Shown here piece after piece: positions 31,379 through 40,200 of a stretch of 46,006 nt of DNA. A program made the translations under genes and the position numbers. This DNA comes from an uncultured Clostridia bacterium (GTDB taxonomy: Bacteria; Bacillota; Clostridia; Christensenellales; Borkfalkiaceae). Numbering within the stretch: position 1 is the stretch's first letter; every line of letters starts with the position of its first letter. A model generated the notes under the pieces. It was not told where the DNA came from, searched no databases, and worked only from the letters and a program-made list of their open reading frames with translations. The stretch is from the NCBI GenBank assembly GCA_947630115.1, contig CANRGG010000014.1:1-46006 (forward strand), read 5' to 3'.

Positions 31379-32221
31379 ATGTCGGATTGTACCCATGATT
31401 GCTCGTCTTGCAGCAGCAACTGCGGAACGAGAAAGAAGGATTCGCTCATCAAGCCGCTCCGCAAGGGTTCGCGGGTGCGCCGGGTGATCGCCGTCGCAAG
31501 CGGGAAGGGGGGCGTCGGAAAATCGCTCACCGCGGCGCTGCTTGCGGTGCGGGCGGCGGCGCGCGGCTACAAGACCGCTCTCCTCGACGCGGACATCACC
31601 GGCCCTTCTATTCCCAAGATGTTCGGGATCCGGGGACTTGCGACGGGCGAGGACGGAAAGATCTTCCCCGTCACCGCAAAAAGCGGGATCAAGATGATCT
31701 CGATGAACAATTTGCTCGAAAAGGAGGACGATCCCGTCGTCTGGCGCGGGGCGCTGATCGCGGGCGCCTGCGTGCAGTTCTGGACGGACGTCGTCTGGGA
31801 CGATGTGGACATCATGTTCATCGACATGCCGCCGGGAACGGGCGACGTGCCGCTGTCCGTCTTTCAGAGCATTCCGCTGAGCGGCGCGGTGATCGTTTCG
31901 ACTCCGCAGGATCTTGTGGAGATGATCGTCGGCAAAGCCGTGAACATGGCGAAGATGATGAATGTGCCCGTTCTGGGGCTCGTGGAAAATATGAGCTATC
32001 TCAAATGCCCGGACTGCGGGAAAGAGATCGAACTGTTCGGGCGGAGCAAGGAAAAGGCGCTCAGCGCAAAGTTTGCGGTGCCCGCCACGGCGCGGATGCC
32101 GCTCGATCCCGCTCTTGCCGCGCTTGCCGACGGGGGGCGCATTGAAGAGGCGGATACCGACGCTCTTGCCGAAATTTTCTCCCAGATCGAGCGTTCGCGC
32201 GAGATCGCAAGCTATCGGTAA
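31379..32221 (+). CDS. mrp: Mrp/Nbp35-type iron-sulfur cluster carrier ATPase
   Basis: A 280-residue P-loop protein of the Mrp/ApbC/Nbp35 family, which binds and delivers [4Fe-4S] clusters to apoproteins in the cytoplasm. The N-terminal cysteine cluster (CTHDCSSCSSNC) is like that of Nbp35. The deviant Walker A is GKGGVGKS (about residue 43), with DADITGPSIPKMFG, DMPPGTGDVPLS and the C-terminal CPDCGKEIELFG that forms the inter-subunit cluster site. All motifs are intact. It lies 27 bases after the YugP gene with GGAGGAAATT, and is followed by a bidirectional terminator. Confidence 0.94.
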   Translation: MSDCTHDCSSCSSNCGTRKKDSLIKPLRKGSRVRRVIAVASGKGGVGKSLTAALLAVRAAARGYKTALLDADITGPSIPKMFGIRGLATGEDGKIFPVTAKSGIKMISMNNLLEKEDDPVVWRGALIAGACVQFWTDVVWDDVDIMFIDMPPGTGDVPLSVFQSIPLSGAVIVSTPQDLVEMIVGKAVNMAKMMNVPVLGLVENMSYLKCPDCGKEIELFGRSKEKALSAKFAVPATARMPLDPALAALADGGRIEEADTDALAEIFSQIERSREIASYR

Positions 32222-32268
32222 TTCAAGCGCGTAAAAGTTCAGGAAAGTCGTAAAAAGATCATAAAGTA

Positions 32269-32300
32269 CGGCGCGGATCGCATGCGATCCGCGCCGTTTT
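32269..32300. terminator. Bidirectional terminator between mrp and the DUF1508 gene
   Basis: A perfect 28-bp palindrome (32269-32296, arm CGGCGCGGATCGCA) is followed by TTTT on the plus strand and by TACTTTAT on the minus strand. The two flanking genes converge on it. Confidence 0.8.
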
Positions 32301-32358
32301 CGGCATTTTGCCGCCGCATTTTTCATGTTTGGCTTTGGTTCTTGTCGCGGTTTGCTTA

Positions 32359-33267
32359 TTATTTTTTCTCGTCCGGTTCTTCCTCGACGAGAATAACGGT
32401 CGTCTCCGCCCAGCGTTTGATGGACTCCGCCGCGCTCTCCGCGCTCGAACGGGTCTTATAATCGGCGCTCGTCGCGAGCAGTCTGCCGCTCGCGTTGTTG
32501 ATCTTGACAAAGAAGCTCCCGCTCTTGGTCTCGGCGATCTCGAGCCGGCCCGCCTTCACGTTATCCTGATAGGTCTTGACGCCCGATTTCGCGCTTTGAA
32601 GGCTCGCATAGGGGGCGCTCGAAAGCAGCATGACCTCTCCGTTGGACGCAACGAGTTTGAAGCCGTAGCCGCCGCGCTCCTCGGCAAAGATGATCCATTT
32701 TCCGCCGTTTGCCGTCTTGGGCGGGCCCACGGCCGCCTTGGGCGGAACGGGGGGCTTGGAAGAGAGAACCGTGGGCTTGGAAACAGTCTTTTGTTTTGGC
32801 TCTTTCTTCGGCGCAGCTTTCTGTTCTTTGGCGGGCGCAGCGATCGGTCCCTTCTTTTTCATGGGTTCTTCCTCCTCCGGTTTGATTCTTTTTTCTGCCG
32901 CCTCTGCGCTCTCCGCTTTCGGCGGACGGTTCCCGTTTTCCGTATTTTCGGCGCCGCTTTCCGCTGCCGTTTTCTGCGCTCCGTCCGCTTCCGTTTCGGC
33001 TTCGGCGGGATCGCGCTTGGCGGGTTCCGCCTCTTCGGACGGGGGGAGCGGCTCCTCCGCCGCGGGCTTGTCCCCGGGCGGAGCGGGAGAAGTTTCTTCC
33101 CGCACATTCTGTTCTTTTTTTCTCTTTTCACGGACGATCTGCACGGCGAGAAGGATCGCAAGCGCCACAATGAGCGCCAGGATCACCGCCATGACGATCG
33201 TCAAACCGATCTCGTCCTTCATATACTGTAACAGGCTCCTCGGAGAGTTGGAAAGGATCGCATTCAT
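32359..33267 (-). CDS. Membrane protein with paired DUF1508 (YegP-like) domains
   Basis: A 302-residue protein with one N-terminal membrane helix (IGLTIVMAVILALIVALAIL) and a 150-residue low-complexity linker rich in Glu, Lys, Pro and Ala. The last 115 residues hold two DUF1508 repeats: GGYGFKLVASNGEVMLLSS with AKSGVKTYQ, then SGSFFVKINNASGRLLATS with AESAAESIK. DUF1508 domains are small, often duplicated and of unknown function. The frame is open far upstream antisense to the next gene, but the start at 33267 (MNAILSNSP) fits the promoter. With only 6 bases between -10 box and ATG, the message should be leaderless. Confidence 0.82.
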   Translation of the reverse strand: MNAILSNSPRSLLQYMKDEIGLTIVMAVILALIVALAILLAVQIVREKRKKEQNVREETSPAPPGDKPAAEEPLPPSEEAEPAKRDPAEAETEADGAQKTAAESGAENTENGNRPPKAESAEAAEKRIKPEEEEPMKKKGPIAAPAKEQKAAPKKEPKQKTVSKPTVLSSKPPVPPKAAVGPPKTANGGKWIIFAEERGGYGFKLVASNGEVMLLSSAPYASLQSAKSGVKTYQDNVKAGRLEIAETKSGSFFVKINNASGRLLATSADYKTRSSAESAAESIKRWAETTVILVEEEPDEKK

Positions 33268-33273
33268 AATTCC

Positions 33274-33302
33274 ATTATAACAGTGAAATTTCGATCTGTC
33301 AA
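33274..33302 (-). promoter_or_regulatory. Promoter of the DUF1508 gene, face to face with its neighbour
   Basis: On the minus strand TTGACA (33302-33297), 17 bases, TATAAT (33279-33274). The ATG at 33267 is 6 bases beyond. Only CCC separates this -35 box from that of the divergent FAD-protein gene. Confidence 0.85.
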
Positions 33303-33305
33303 CCC

Positions 33306-33333
33306 TTGACAAAATTTTTTTGTGCGGTAAAAT
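33306..33333 (+). promoter_or_regulatory. Promoter of the FAD-protein operon, leaderless geometry
   Basis: TTGACA (33306-33311), 16 bases, TAAAAT (33328-33333). The ATG at 33340 is 6 bases beyond the -10 box, with no Shine-Dalgarno. Confidence 0.8.
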
Positions 33334-33339
33334 AGAAAT

Positions 33340-34476
33340 ATGGGAAAAATCGCAATTATCGGCGGCGGCGCATCGGGCATGGCGTGCGCCGTCCTGCTTG
33401 CAAGGCGCGGACAGGAGGTGACCGTCCTCGAACGGGGGGAGCGGCTGGGAAGAAAACTCTCGGCGACCGGCAACGGACAGGGCAACGTCACCAATACCGA
33501 CATGGGCGCCGAACATTATTTTTCGGACGACAACGAAAAGGTCGCCCGGCTTCTCGCCCGGTTCGGGAGCGGGGAGACGGTGCGCTTTTTGGAGAGCATG
33601 GGGGGGATCTTCCTGCCCGACGGGCGCGGTCGGGTGTATCCCGCGGGACGGCAGGCTTCCGCCGTCACCGATCTTATGCGCTTCGAACTTGCCCGCCTCG
33701 GCGTTCGCACCCTGTTCCATGCGCAGGTCGGCTCGCTGAGCTTTGACAGGGACTTTTTTCTGACCTATGAAGGGGGACAGCTCCATGCGGACGCGGTCAT
33801 TCTGGCGGCGGGGGGAAGAGCGGCACCCAACTACGGCACGGACGGCAGCGCCTATGCGCTCGCGCAGGGGTTTGGACATACCGTCACCCCTTGCTCTCCC
33901 GTGCTCGTCCAGCTCAAATGTGATCCCGCCTCGGTGCGCGGGCTCAAAGGGATCCGCGCGGACGCGGCTTTGAGCGTCATCAGGCGGGGGGAAACGATCT
34001 TCGGCTGCCGCGGGGACGTGCTCTTTACCGAGAGCGGCGTCTCGGGCGACGCGGTGTTCCGCGCCTCCTCTTATGCGCAGGCGGGCGACGAGCTCAAAAT
34101 CGACTTCCTGCCCGACGTTCCGGCGGAGCGGCTTTTTGAAGTTCTGAAAGACGGCGGGGAAAATTGCCTCCTTTGCGTCGTGAACAACGGACTCGGGCGA
34201 ACCCTTTTCCGTCTTGCGGAGGGGGAGAAGGAGAAACTTGCCGCGCTCGTGAAGGGCTTCCCGCTCACCGTGACGGGCACCCTCGGCTATGCCTATGCGC
34301 AGGTCACGCGCGGGGGGATCCCGCTCGCCGAGACGGACGACAACCTCATGAGCCGCCTTCAGAAGGGGCTGTATTTCACGGGCGAGATTTTGAACGTGGA
34401 CGGCGAGTGCGGCGGCTACAATCTCCAATGGGCGCTCACGTCGGCATATGTCGCCACAGAGGGGGTTTTATCTTGA
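33340..34476 (+). CDS. HI0933/BaiN-like FAD-dependent oxidoreductase
   Basis: A 378-residue flavoprotein. It has the N-terminal dinucleotide fold IGGGASGMACAVLLARRG with ERGERLGRKL and the family signature SATGNGQGNVTN. GRVYPAGRQASAVTDLM, a second nucleotide-related AVILAAGGRA and the C-terminal FAD closing motif GLYFTGEILNVDGECGGYNLQWA complete it. Members (HI0933, YtfP, BaiN) are flavin-dependent reductases with mostly unknown substrates; BaiN acts on bile acids, but this cannot be assumed here. The message is predicted leaderless. It overlaps the next flavoprotein gene by 4 bases, so the pair is coupled. Confidence 0.9.
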   Translation: MGKIAIIGGGASGMACAVLLARRGQEVTVLERGERLGRKLSATGNGQGNVTNTDMGAEHYFSDDNEKVARLLARFGSGETVRFLESMGGIFLPDGRGRVYPAGRQASAVTDLMRFELARLGVRTLFHAQVGSLSFDRDFFLTYEGGQLHADAVILAAGGRAAPNYGTDGSAYALAQGFGHTVTPCSPVLVQLKCDPASVRGLKGIRADAALSVIRRGETIFGCRGDVLFTESGVSGDAVFRASSYAQAGDELKIDFLPDVPAERLFEVLKDGGENCLLCVVNNGLGRTLFRLAEGEKEKLAALVKGFPLTVTGTLGYAYAQVTRGGIPLAETDDNLMSRLQKGLYFTGEILNVDGECGGYNLQWALTSAYVATEGVLS

Positions 34477-35999
34477 TTTTGGATCATCTGACTCTCCGTC
34501 CCGGCGTGCCCGAGACGGAGCTTTTTGCACGCTGTTCTTCCGCGCTGCGCGCGCCCTGCAAGGAACTGAGGATCTTGAAAAAATCTCTCGACGCGCGGGA
34601 CAAGCGGGACATCAAATGGGTTTACAGCGTCGAATGCGACACAAAGCCGCTGAAACGGGAGAGAAAAAGCTATCCGCAGATCAAAAAACCGGCGCCCAAG
34701 GTCGTGATCGCGGGCGCGGGGCCCTGCGGTCTTTTTTGTGCCCTGCAGCTCGTGCGCCATGGGATCCGTCCGATCGTCGTTGAACGCGGCCGACGGGTGG
34801 AGGAGCGGCAGGAGGACGTGAAACGGTTCCTCGAAACGGGGATTTTGGACACCGAGAGCAACGTGCAGTTCGGCGAGGGCGGCGCGGGGACTTTTTCGGA
34901 CGGAAAGCTCAACACGCGGACGAATACGCCGCTCGGCAGGGCGGTGCCCGAGACGTTTGTGGAGTTCGGCGCGCCCGAGGAAACGGCCTATCTTTCCAAG
35001 CCCCATATCGGGAGCGACAATCTGGGCAAAGTCGTCGCAAATCTGAGAAATTTCATCGTGGAAAACGGCGGAAGTTTCCGCTATCGCACGGCGCTCACCG
35101 ATCTGGAGATCAAAAACGGCAAACTTTCGGCGGTCTTTTTGAATGGCGTTCGGGAGGAGACCGACTTTCTCGTGCTCGCCGTGGGGCACAGCGCGCGGGA
35201 TACCTTCGAGATGTTGTTCCGCCGGGGGCTCAAAATGGAGCAGAAGGATTTTGCGGTCGGGGTGCGCGTCGAACACCGGCAGAGCCTGATCGACCGGGCG
35301 CAGTACGGTGAGGCGTCCCGCTTTCTTCCCGCCGCCGATTACCGGCTCGTCTCGCATGCCGCGGAGCGCGCCGCATTCACCTTCTGCATGTGTCCCGGGG
35401 GCGTCGTCATTCCCTCGGCGTCGGAGGAGGGCGGCGTCGTCACGAACGGCATGAGCGACTTTGCCCGTGCGGGCGAAAATGCGAATTCCGCGCTTGTCGC
35501 GCAGGTGGGGCGCAAGGATTTCGGCGGAGACGGTCCGCTCGACGGGATTGCCTTTCAGCGAAAGATCGAACGGGCGGCGTATCTTGCGGCGAACGGGGCG
35601 GGGAGCGGCGCTTATCGGGCGCCGGTGCAGCTTGTGGGGGATTTTCTTCGCGGGCGGGAGAGCAAAAATTTTGCGGACGTCTTGCCGACTTACGCGCGCG
35701 GCACGGAGTTTGCGCCGCTGTCGGCGTATCTTCCCCGGGAGGTCGTCGAAACGCTTGCGGCGGCCATTCCGGACCTTGACAGAAGGATGAAGGGCTTTGC
35801 CTCATACGGCGCCGTCTTAACGGGCGTGGAGTCGCGGACGAGCTCTCCGCTTCGGATCCTGCGCGGGGAGGATCTGCAATCGATCTCCTGCGAGGGGATC
35901 TATCCCTGCGGCGAGGGCTGTGGCTATGCGGGGGGGATCACATCCGCGGCGGCGGACGGCATGCGCGTGGGGGAAGCGATCGCGGAAAAGTTTTTGTAA
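34473..35999 (+). CDS. Uncharacterised FAD-dependent dehydrogenase
   Basis: A 508-residue flavoprotein of the COG2509-type (NAD/FAD-utilising dehydrogenase) family. An N-terminal domain of about 80 residues (starting ILDHLTLRPGVPE, with LKKSLDARDKRDIKWVYSVE) precedes the FAD fold VVIAGAGPCGLFCALQLVRHG. The family marks ESNVQFGEGGAGTFSDGKL, LAVGHSARDTFEML and the C-terminal GIYPCGEGCGYAGGITSAA follow. I choose the TTG at 34473, which overlaps the previous stop (TTGA) and follows GAGGGGG; no upstream ATG in the frame gives the family start. The substrate is unknown. Pairing with the HI0933-like gene suggests related redox work. Confidence 0.88.
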   Translation: MILDHLTLRPGVPETELFARCSSALRAPCKELRILKKSLDARDKRDIKWVYSVECDTKPLKRERKSYPQIKKPAPKVVIAGAGPCGLFCALQLVRHGIRPIVVERGRRVEERQEDVKRFLETGILDTESNVQFGEGGAGTFSDGKLNTRTNTPLGRAVPETFVEFGAPEETAYLSKPHIGSDNLGKVVANLRNFIVENGGSFRYRTALTDLEIKNGKLSAVFLNGVREETDFLVLAVGHSARDTFEMLFRRGLKMEQKDFAVGVRVEHRQSLIDRAQYGEASRFLPAADYRLVSHAAERAAFTFCMCPGGVVIPSASEEGGVVTNGMSDFARAGENANSALVAQVGRKDFGGDGPLDGIAFQRKIERAAYLAANGAGSGAYRAPVQLVGDFLRGRESKNFADVLPTYARGTEFAPLSAYLPREVVETLAAAIPDLDRRMKGFASYGAVLTGVESRTSSPLRILRGEDLQSISCEGIYPCGEGCGYAGGITSAAADGMRVGEAIAEKFL

Positions 36000-36104
36000 A
36001 AAATCCCGAAAAAGGATAAATCATAGATAGAGCAGTTTATTTATGATAGAATCAATAAAAGTTTTATATGAAATTTTATTCCGATCTTATAAATGGAGGT
36101 TGTT

Positions 36105-36986
36105 ATGAAACGGAAATGGATCGTCGTACTTGCAATGTTGCTTATGTTTGTAGTTTCTTTCTCTGCTTGTGGCAAGACAAATTCAGAACTTCAGGACATC
36201 AAGGGCTTGATCGAGGCTATGACCGAGCAGATCGAGAACTTAAATGGCGACATTGACGAATTAGAGCAAAAAGCAGAAGAGGGTACCCAGGAGTTCAACG
36301 AACTGAAAGGGGAGATCGGCAGTTTAGAGGAGCAGATCCAAAGTCTGAAAGAAAGGATCCAAGTCCTTGAAGAAACGTCTGCGCTCTATCAAAAGCAGAT
36401 CGAAAATCTTTCGGGAGAGGAAATAGAATTCACTGCCCAAGCGCCCGTATATTCGTTCTTTTTGCCGAAAAAAGAGCAGGTCATTGCGTCATTTGACGGT
36501 CCCTTCGAGGAATTTCATCAATACTATGTAAGCGAGATCGAGCAAAAGCAATCCCTTCAGTTTTACCTCGTGAATCCTGATCCCTATGAGGACTCCTCTG
36601 ATCCCACCCCCCTTCTGTCAAAGGATTACTCTTATATTTCGTCAGAAGAGGAAAATTTACCGATGGTAATTGAGAGTATGCGGATTTATAATGAGGTTTT
36701 GGGAGATGCCAATTTTAACGTGGTACCGATTGAGGAAACCTATACATCGATTAGCGTTATGATGTATCTGATCCTGGTGCCCTTGCCCGAAGGCGCGACA
36801 AATGTTTCGCGCCAACTCGAGCTTGAATTTGGGCGTCAAGAGAACACGGAATCCATGTATAAGGATGGTTACATCAATCTCTATTGGCAAGACACTTGTA
36901 TCGGAACGTGCTATTATAATGTGAATTGCTATATTTCGCGGACCTGGTTTGAAATATTTTTCAAGAATCCGAATAAAATCCAATAA
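36105..36986 (+). CDS. Coiled-coil lipoprotein, function unknown
   Basis: A 293-residue lipoprotein. The signal peptide (MKRKWIVVLAMLLMFVVSFS) ends at FSA before Cys24. Residues about 27-105 form a long charged coiled coil (repeats such as IENLNGDIDELEQKAEEG). The C-terminal 180 residues are a beta-rich domain I do not recognise. The ATG at 36105 has GGAGGT four bases upstream. The gene is visibly AT-richer than the flavoprotein genes before it. After its TAA the same frame stays open for another 25 codons to 37064, with a protein-like composition (YLYVPEKKEL at the end), so a premature stop or an alternative end is possible. Confidence 0.78.
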   Translation: MKRKWIVVLAMLLMFVVSFSACGKTNSELQDIKGLIEAMTEQIENLNGDIDELEQKAEEGTQEFNELKGEIGSLEEQIQSLKERIQVLEETSALYQKQIENLSGEEIEFTAQAPVYSFFLPKKEQVIASFDGPFEEFHQYYVSEIEQKQSLQFYLVNPDPYEDSSDPTPLLSKDYSYISSEEENLPMVIESMRIYNEVLGDANFNVVPIEETYTSISVMMYLILVPLPEGATNVSRQLELEFGRQENTESMYKDGYINLYWQDTCIGTCYYNVNCYISRTWFEIFFKNPNKIQ

Positions 36987-37075
36987 TCTGCCCGAAAGGC
37001 GTTTTTGAAAAGCAGCGAGGAAAAAACAGTCTATTTGTATGTTCCCGAAAAGAAGGAACTCTAAATTATGAGCGG

Positions 37076-37101
37076 AAAAGCGGCAATTATGCCGCTTTTT
37101 T
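37076..37101 (+). terminator. Terminator between the coiled-coil lipoprotein and the pilin operon
   Basis: AAAAGCGGCA (37076-37085) pairs with TGCCGCTTTT (37090-37099), with T continuing to 37101. Confidence 0.8.
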
Positions 37102-37132
37102 GAAACTTTCACCTAAAATTTCGCGTAATCTC

Positions 37133-37161
37133 TTGACTTTCTACATAAAATGTTATAGAAT
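37133..37161 (+). promoter_or_regulatory. Promoter of the pseudopilin operon
   Basis: TTGACT (37133-37138), 17 bases, TAGAAT (37156-37161). The leader to the ATG at 37235 is about 65 bases and shows no riboswitch that I recognise (no c-di-GMP aptamer). Confidence 0.65.
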
Positions 37162-37234
37162 CATACTGTATCATTCTAAAAATAGGCGCATTATAGGTTT
37201 ATTAAAATTTTGCAAAAGCATGGGGGCTAAAAAT

Positions 37235-40200
37235 ATGAAAAATTTCAAGAAGAATCCCAAAAAAAGACGGGGCATGACGCTTGTCGAAGTTCTCATCGTG
37301 GTGGCGCTCATGGCGATTTTGCTCGGGCTCGCTATGCCCGACCTCATCTCCCAGGCGCGGCGGATCAAACACGCCGAGCTCGACAACAATGCCCGCGCCG
37401 TCGCCGTCGCCGTGCAGAGCAGGCTCTACGGCCTCAGAAACAGCGCAAACGACGACTACAAAAGCTTCAATACTGTCGGCTCTCAAGAAATCGAAGAGCA
37501 GCTCTCCAACGCCGACGGCCAGCCGATCGAGGACGAGGTCCGCTGGGCCGCCAACTTCGCCGCGATCGTAAAGAGCGATGAGGGCGAAGAGGGCGGCGGC
37601 AAAGTGGAGCCCACCGAAGAGGAGGAAAAGGCCGCAAAGGCGCAGGCGGAGATTGCAAAGCAGCTCGTCTTTTCGGGCGCGCTCACCGAGCTGGACCTCT
37701 TGGAAAAGGGGAAAATTCTCATCGTTTACAAGCCCGCAACGGGCGACATTGTGTATGCCTTTTATAGTGAGAGCGAATTCGACGTAGAGACTATTCTCAC
37801 CCTCATCGAGACGCAGACCTTGGACGAGGAGACGCTCTTTGAGCTTGAGATCGGCTACTATTTCGGCGTGGACGCGCCCGACCCGCTCATGAATGATAGC
37901 TTGCCGCGCGTCTCGCTCAACTTCTCCTACGACGACGAGATGATCCTCGAAATCCTGATCGCAAAACCCAAGGAGATGTTCGAGAACACCCCGCTCGCGA
38001 TCGAAATCTTTATCTCCAACGATCAACAGCGCAACCAAAAAATGCTCATCTACTCCGAGGGCCTCTTTGCAAGCGATAAAGTAATCTTGAACGGTTCCGA
38101 CGCCACAAGTAAGGCGACATCCGATACGACGATCAAAAAGGATAAGCCGCTCTGCTTTGCCAATATGCCCAAGGAAAAAAAGACGGTTACGATAAAAGGA
38201 GAGACGAAAGAGAAGGAGACGGGGCGCTATCATCTGCGCTTTGCGATCGACAGCCTCGTCGTCACCCACGTGTACGATCAAATCCGCCCGTACCTCTTGC
38301 ACAACTCCAACCCGTATGCGCAGAACGGGACCGTCGCGGCAGCTTCGTTTACGCCTGGTACAATCGAAAAGGATAAACTCGGCGTGTCGGTCGCGCAGGA
38401 GCTGCTGTATCCCCGCAACGAATTTTCCACCTGGATGGGGCAGAGCAACTTCTCGGTGGGTAATAACGAGGTCGGAAAGGGCAACCTCTTCACGCAGGAG
38501 TGGATCAGCCGCATGAAGAAGGAAAACGGCGGGACGGGCACGGAAACGGATGATTCCAAGTATCAGATCCAGCCGATTCCAATCGACGGGCAGATGAGCC
38601 TTTCGGTCGAGCTCCACGCCCTCAAACAGTCGGACGGCACGAACGCCGTCGCGGAGGATGGCGAAACAACAGACGAGTTCGGCATTGTGAAAAAGGACGG
38701 CATTCGCGTATTCGACGACGCGTCGATCGCGCCCGCAAAGGCCACGTCGCTCTCTGCGAACCCGTATTTCCGTCAAATCAATTTGCATGAACACACCGCT
38801 TGGCTCGGCTCGATCCGCGAGCTCTCCAACCTCACCTATCTCTTCAATACCACAAACGGTTTTACCAACGCGCGGCTTTGGAGCAACATCGAGGGCGATC
38901 AGTTCTATGACAAGCTCGAGTCCTTGCGCAAGTTCGTGTTCACGGTAAACGGAACAGAGGGAACAAACAACAAATACGGCCAGCTGGACTATACGGACTA
39001 CACCGGTGGGAGCGGGCAGAAAAAAGATATCAATTTAAACAGCAACGATTGGGCCCAATGGGCGAACCGCGAACAGGTCAACGTTACGCAGATGAAGTGC
39101 ACGAAGGACGGTTTCGTCCTCGACGGCGCGAACCCGTATTATAAACCGGGCAGTTCGGGTAAGGACGTTCCTCCAAGGTTCCTCATCCGCAACATCGGCC
39201 TCGGCGCCTCGGGTTCCCCCTGGATTTCGGCCGGGCTCTTCAGCGTCATCAAAAACGGCACGTTCAAAAATCTCGAAGTTGTCAACGCGCTTTCCTATAT
39301 GAACGTCTACGAGCGCAACTTCCTCGGCTCGGATAGTGACAGTGATGTCAAAATCTCGGGCACCAACCGTCTCGGCAGCGAGGGCATAAACGGCTTTGCG
39401 GGCACGCTCTGCGCGTTTGCGGTGGACTGCAAGTTTGAAAACGTGTATGTTTACAACGACTCCTCGAAGCTCACGATGCGAAACTCGAGCATAATTCGGA
39501 TTGGGGGGATCTGCGCAGGCGGAATTTGCGGCATTGCGATCGGAAGCGGCAATTCCGGAAAAAACGGGAGTACGGGCGCTTCCGAATTCACCAACTGCCT
39601 CGCCTCGACGCGGATCATCGCCAACATCGAAGGCAACGGGCAGACCTGCGTCTACGGCGGCGGCCTTTGCGGGATCACCATGGGCAACGTCAAAATTTCG
39701 GGCTGCTACGCCGCCGGCCAGATCGGCGCATACTATAGCGGCGGGCTTGTCGGCAGAGTGATTTCAAACGGCAAATGGGACTACGGCAAGGATCCGACGG
39801 ACAGTGAGAATAAAAAAGAGCTCAGTGGCGAGCTCAAGGACAATAAATTCACCACCGTCATTAAGGACAGTTTTGCGGCGGGGCAGATCTATCGCTTTAC
39901 GCGGGTCGGCGGGGGGCTCATTGCAAAGAACGATTATACTTCGGGCGGCGGCAATGCGTCGAAGCCCGTTTCGGGCTGCTATGCGGCGGTTTGGTACGAG
40001 GCCGTCCCGCCCGTCGTCTTCGGCACCTTCAAGGGCGATACGCAAAACCGCTACGTCTATCAGACTGCGGTGAACGTCCCCATTACGAGCTATGTGGAAG
40101 CCGCCTTTACCTTTACGGGAAAGGAGAATGATCTCTTCCAGCTCGGCAAGAACCCTTCCAAGCAAATCACGAACGGCGAAGGGGAGGCGGCCTACAACGG

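Noticed and set aside
37162-37234. c-di-GMP riboswitch before the pilin operon
   Set aside because: The leader is about 65 bases and lacks the aptamer's conserved segments.
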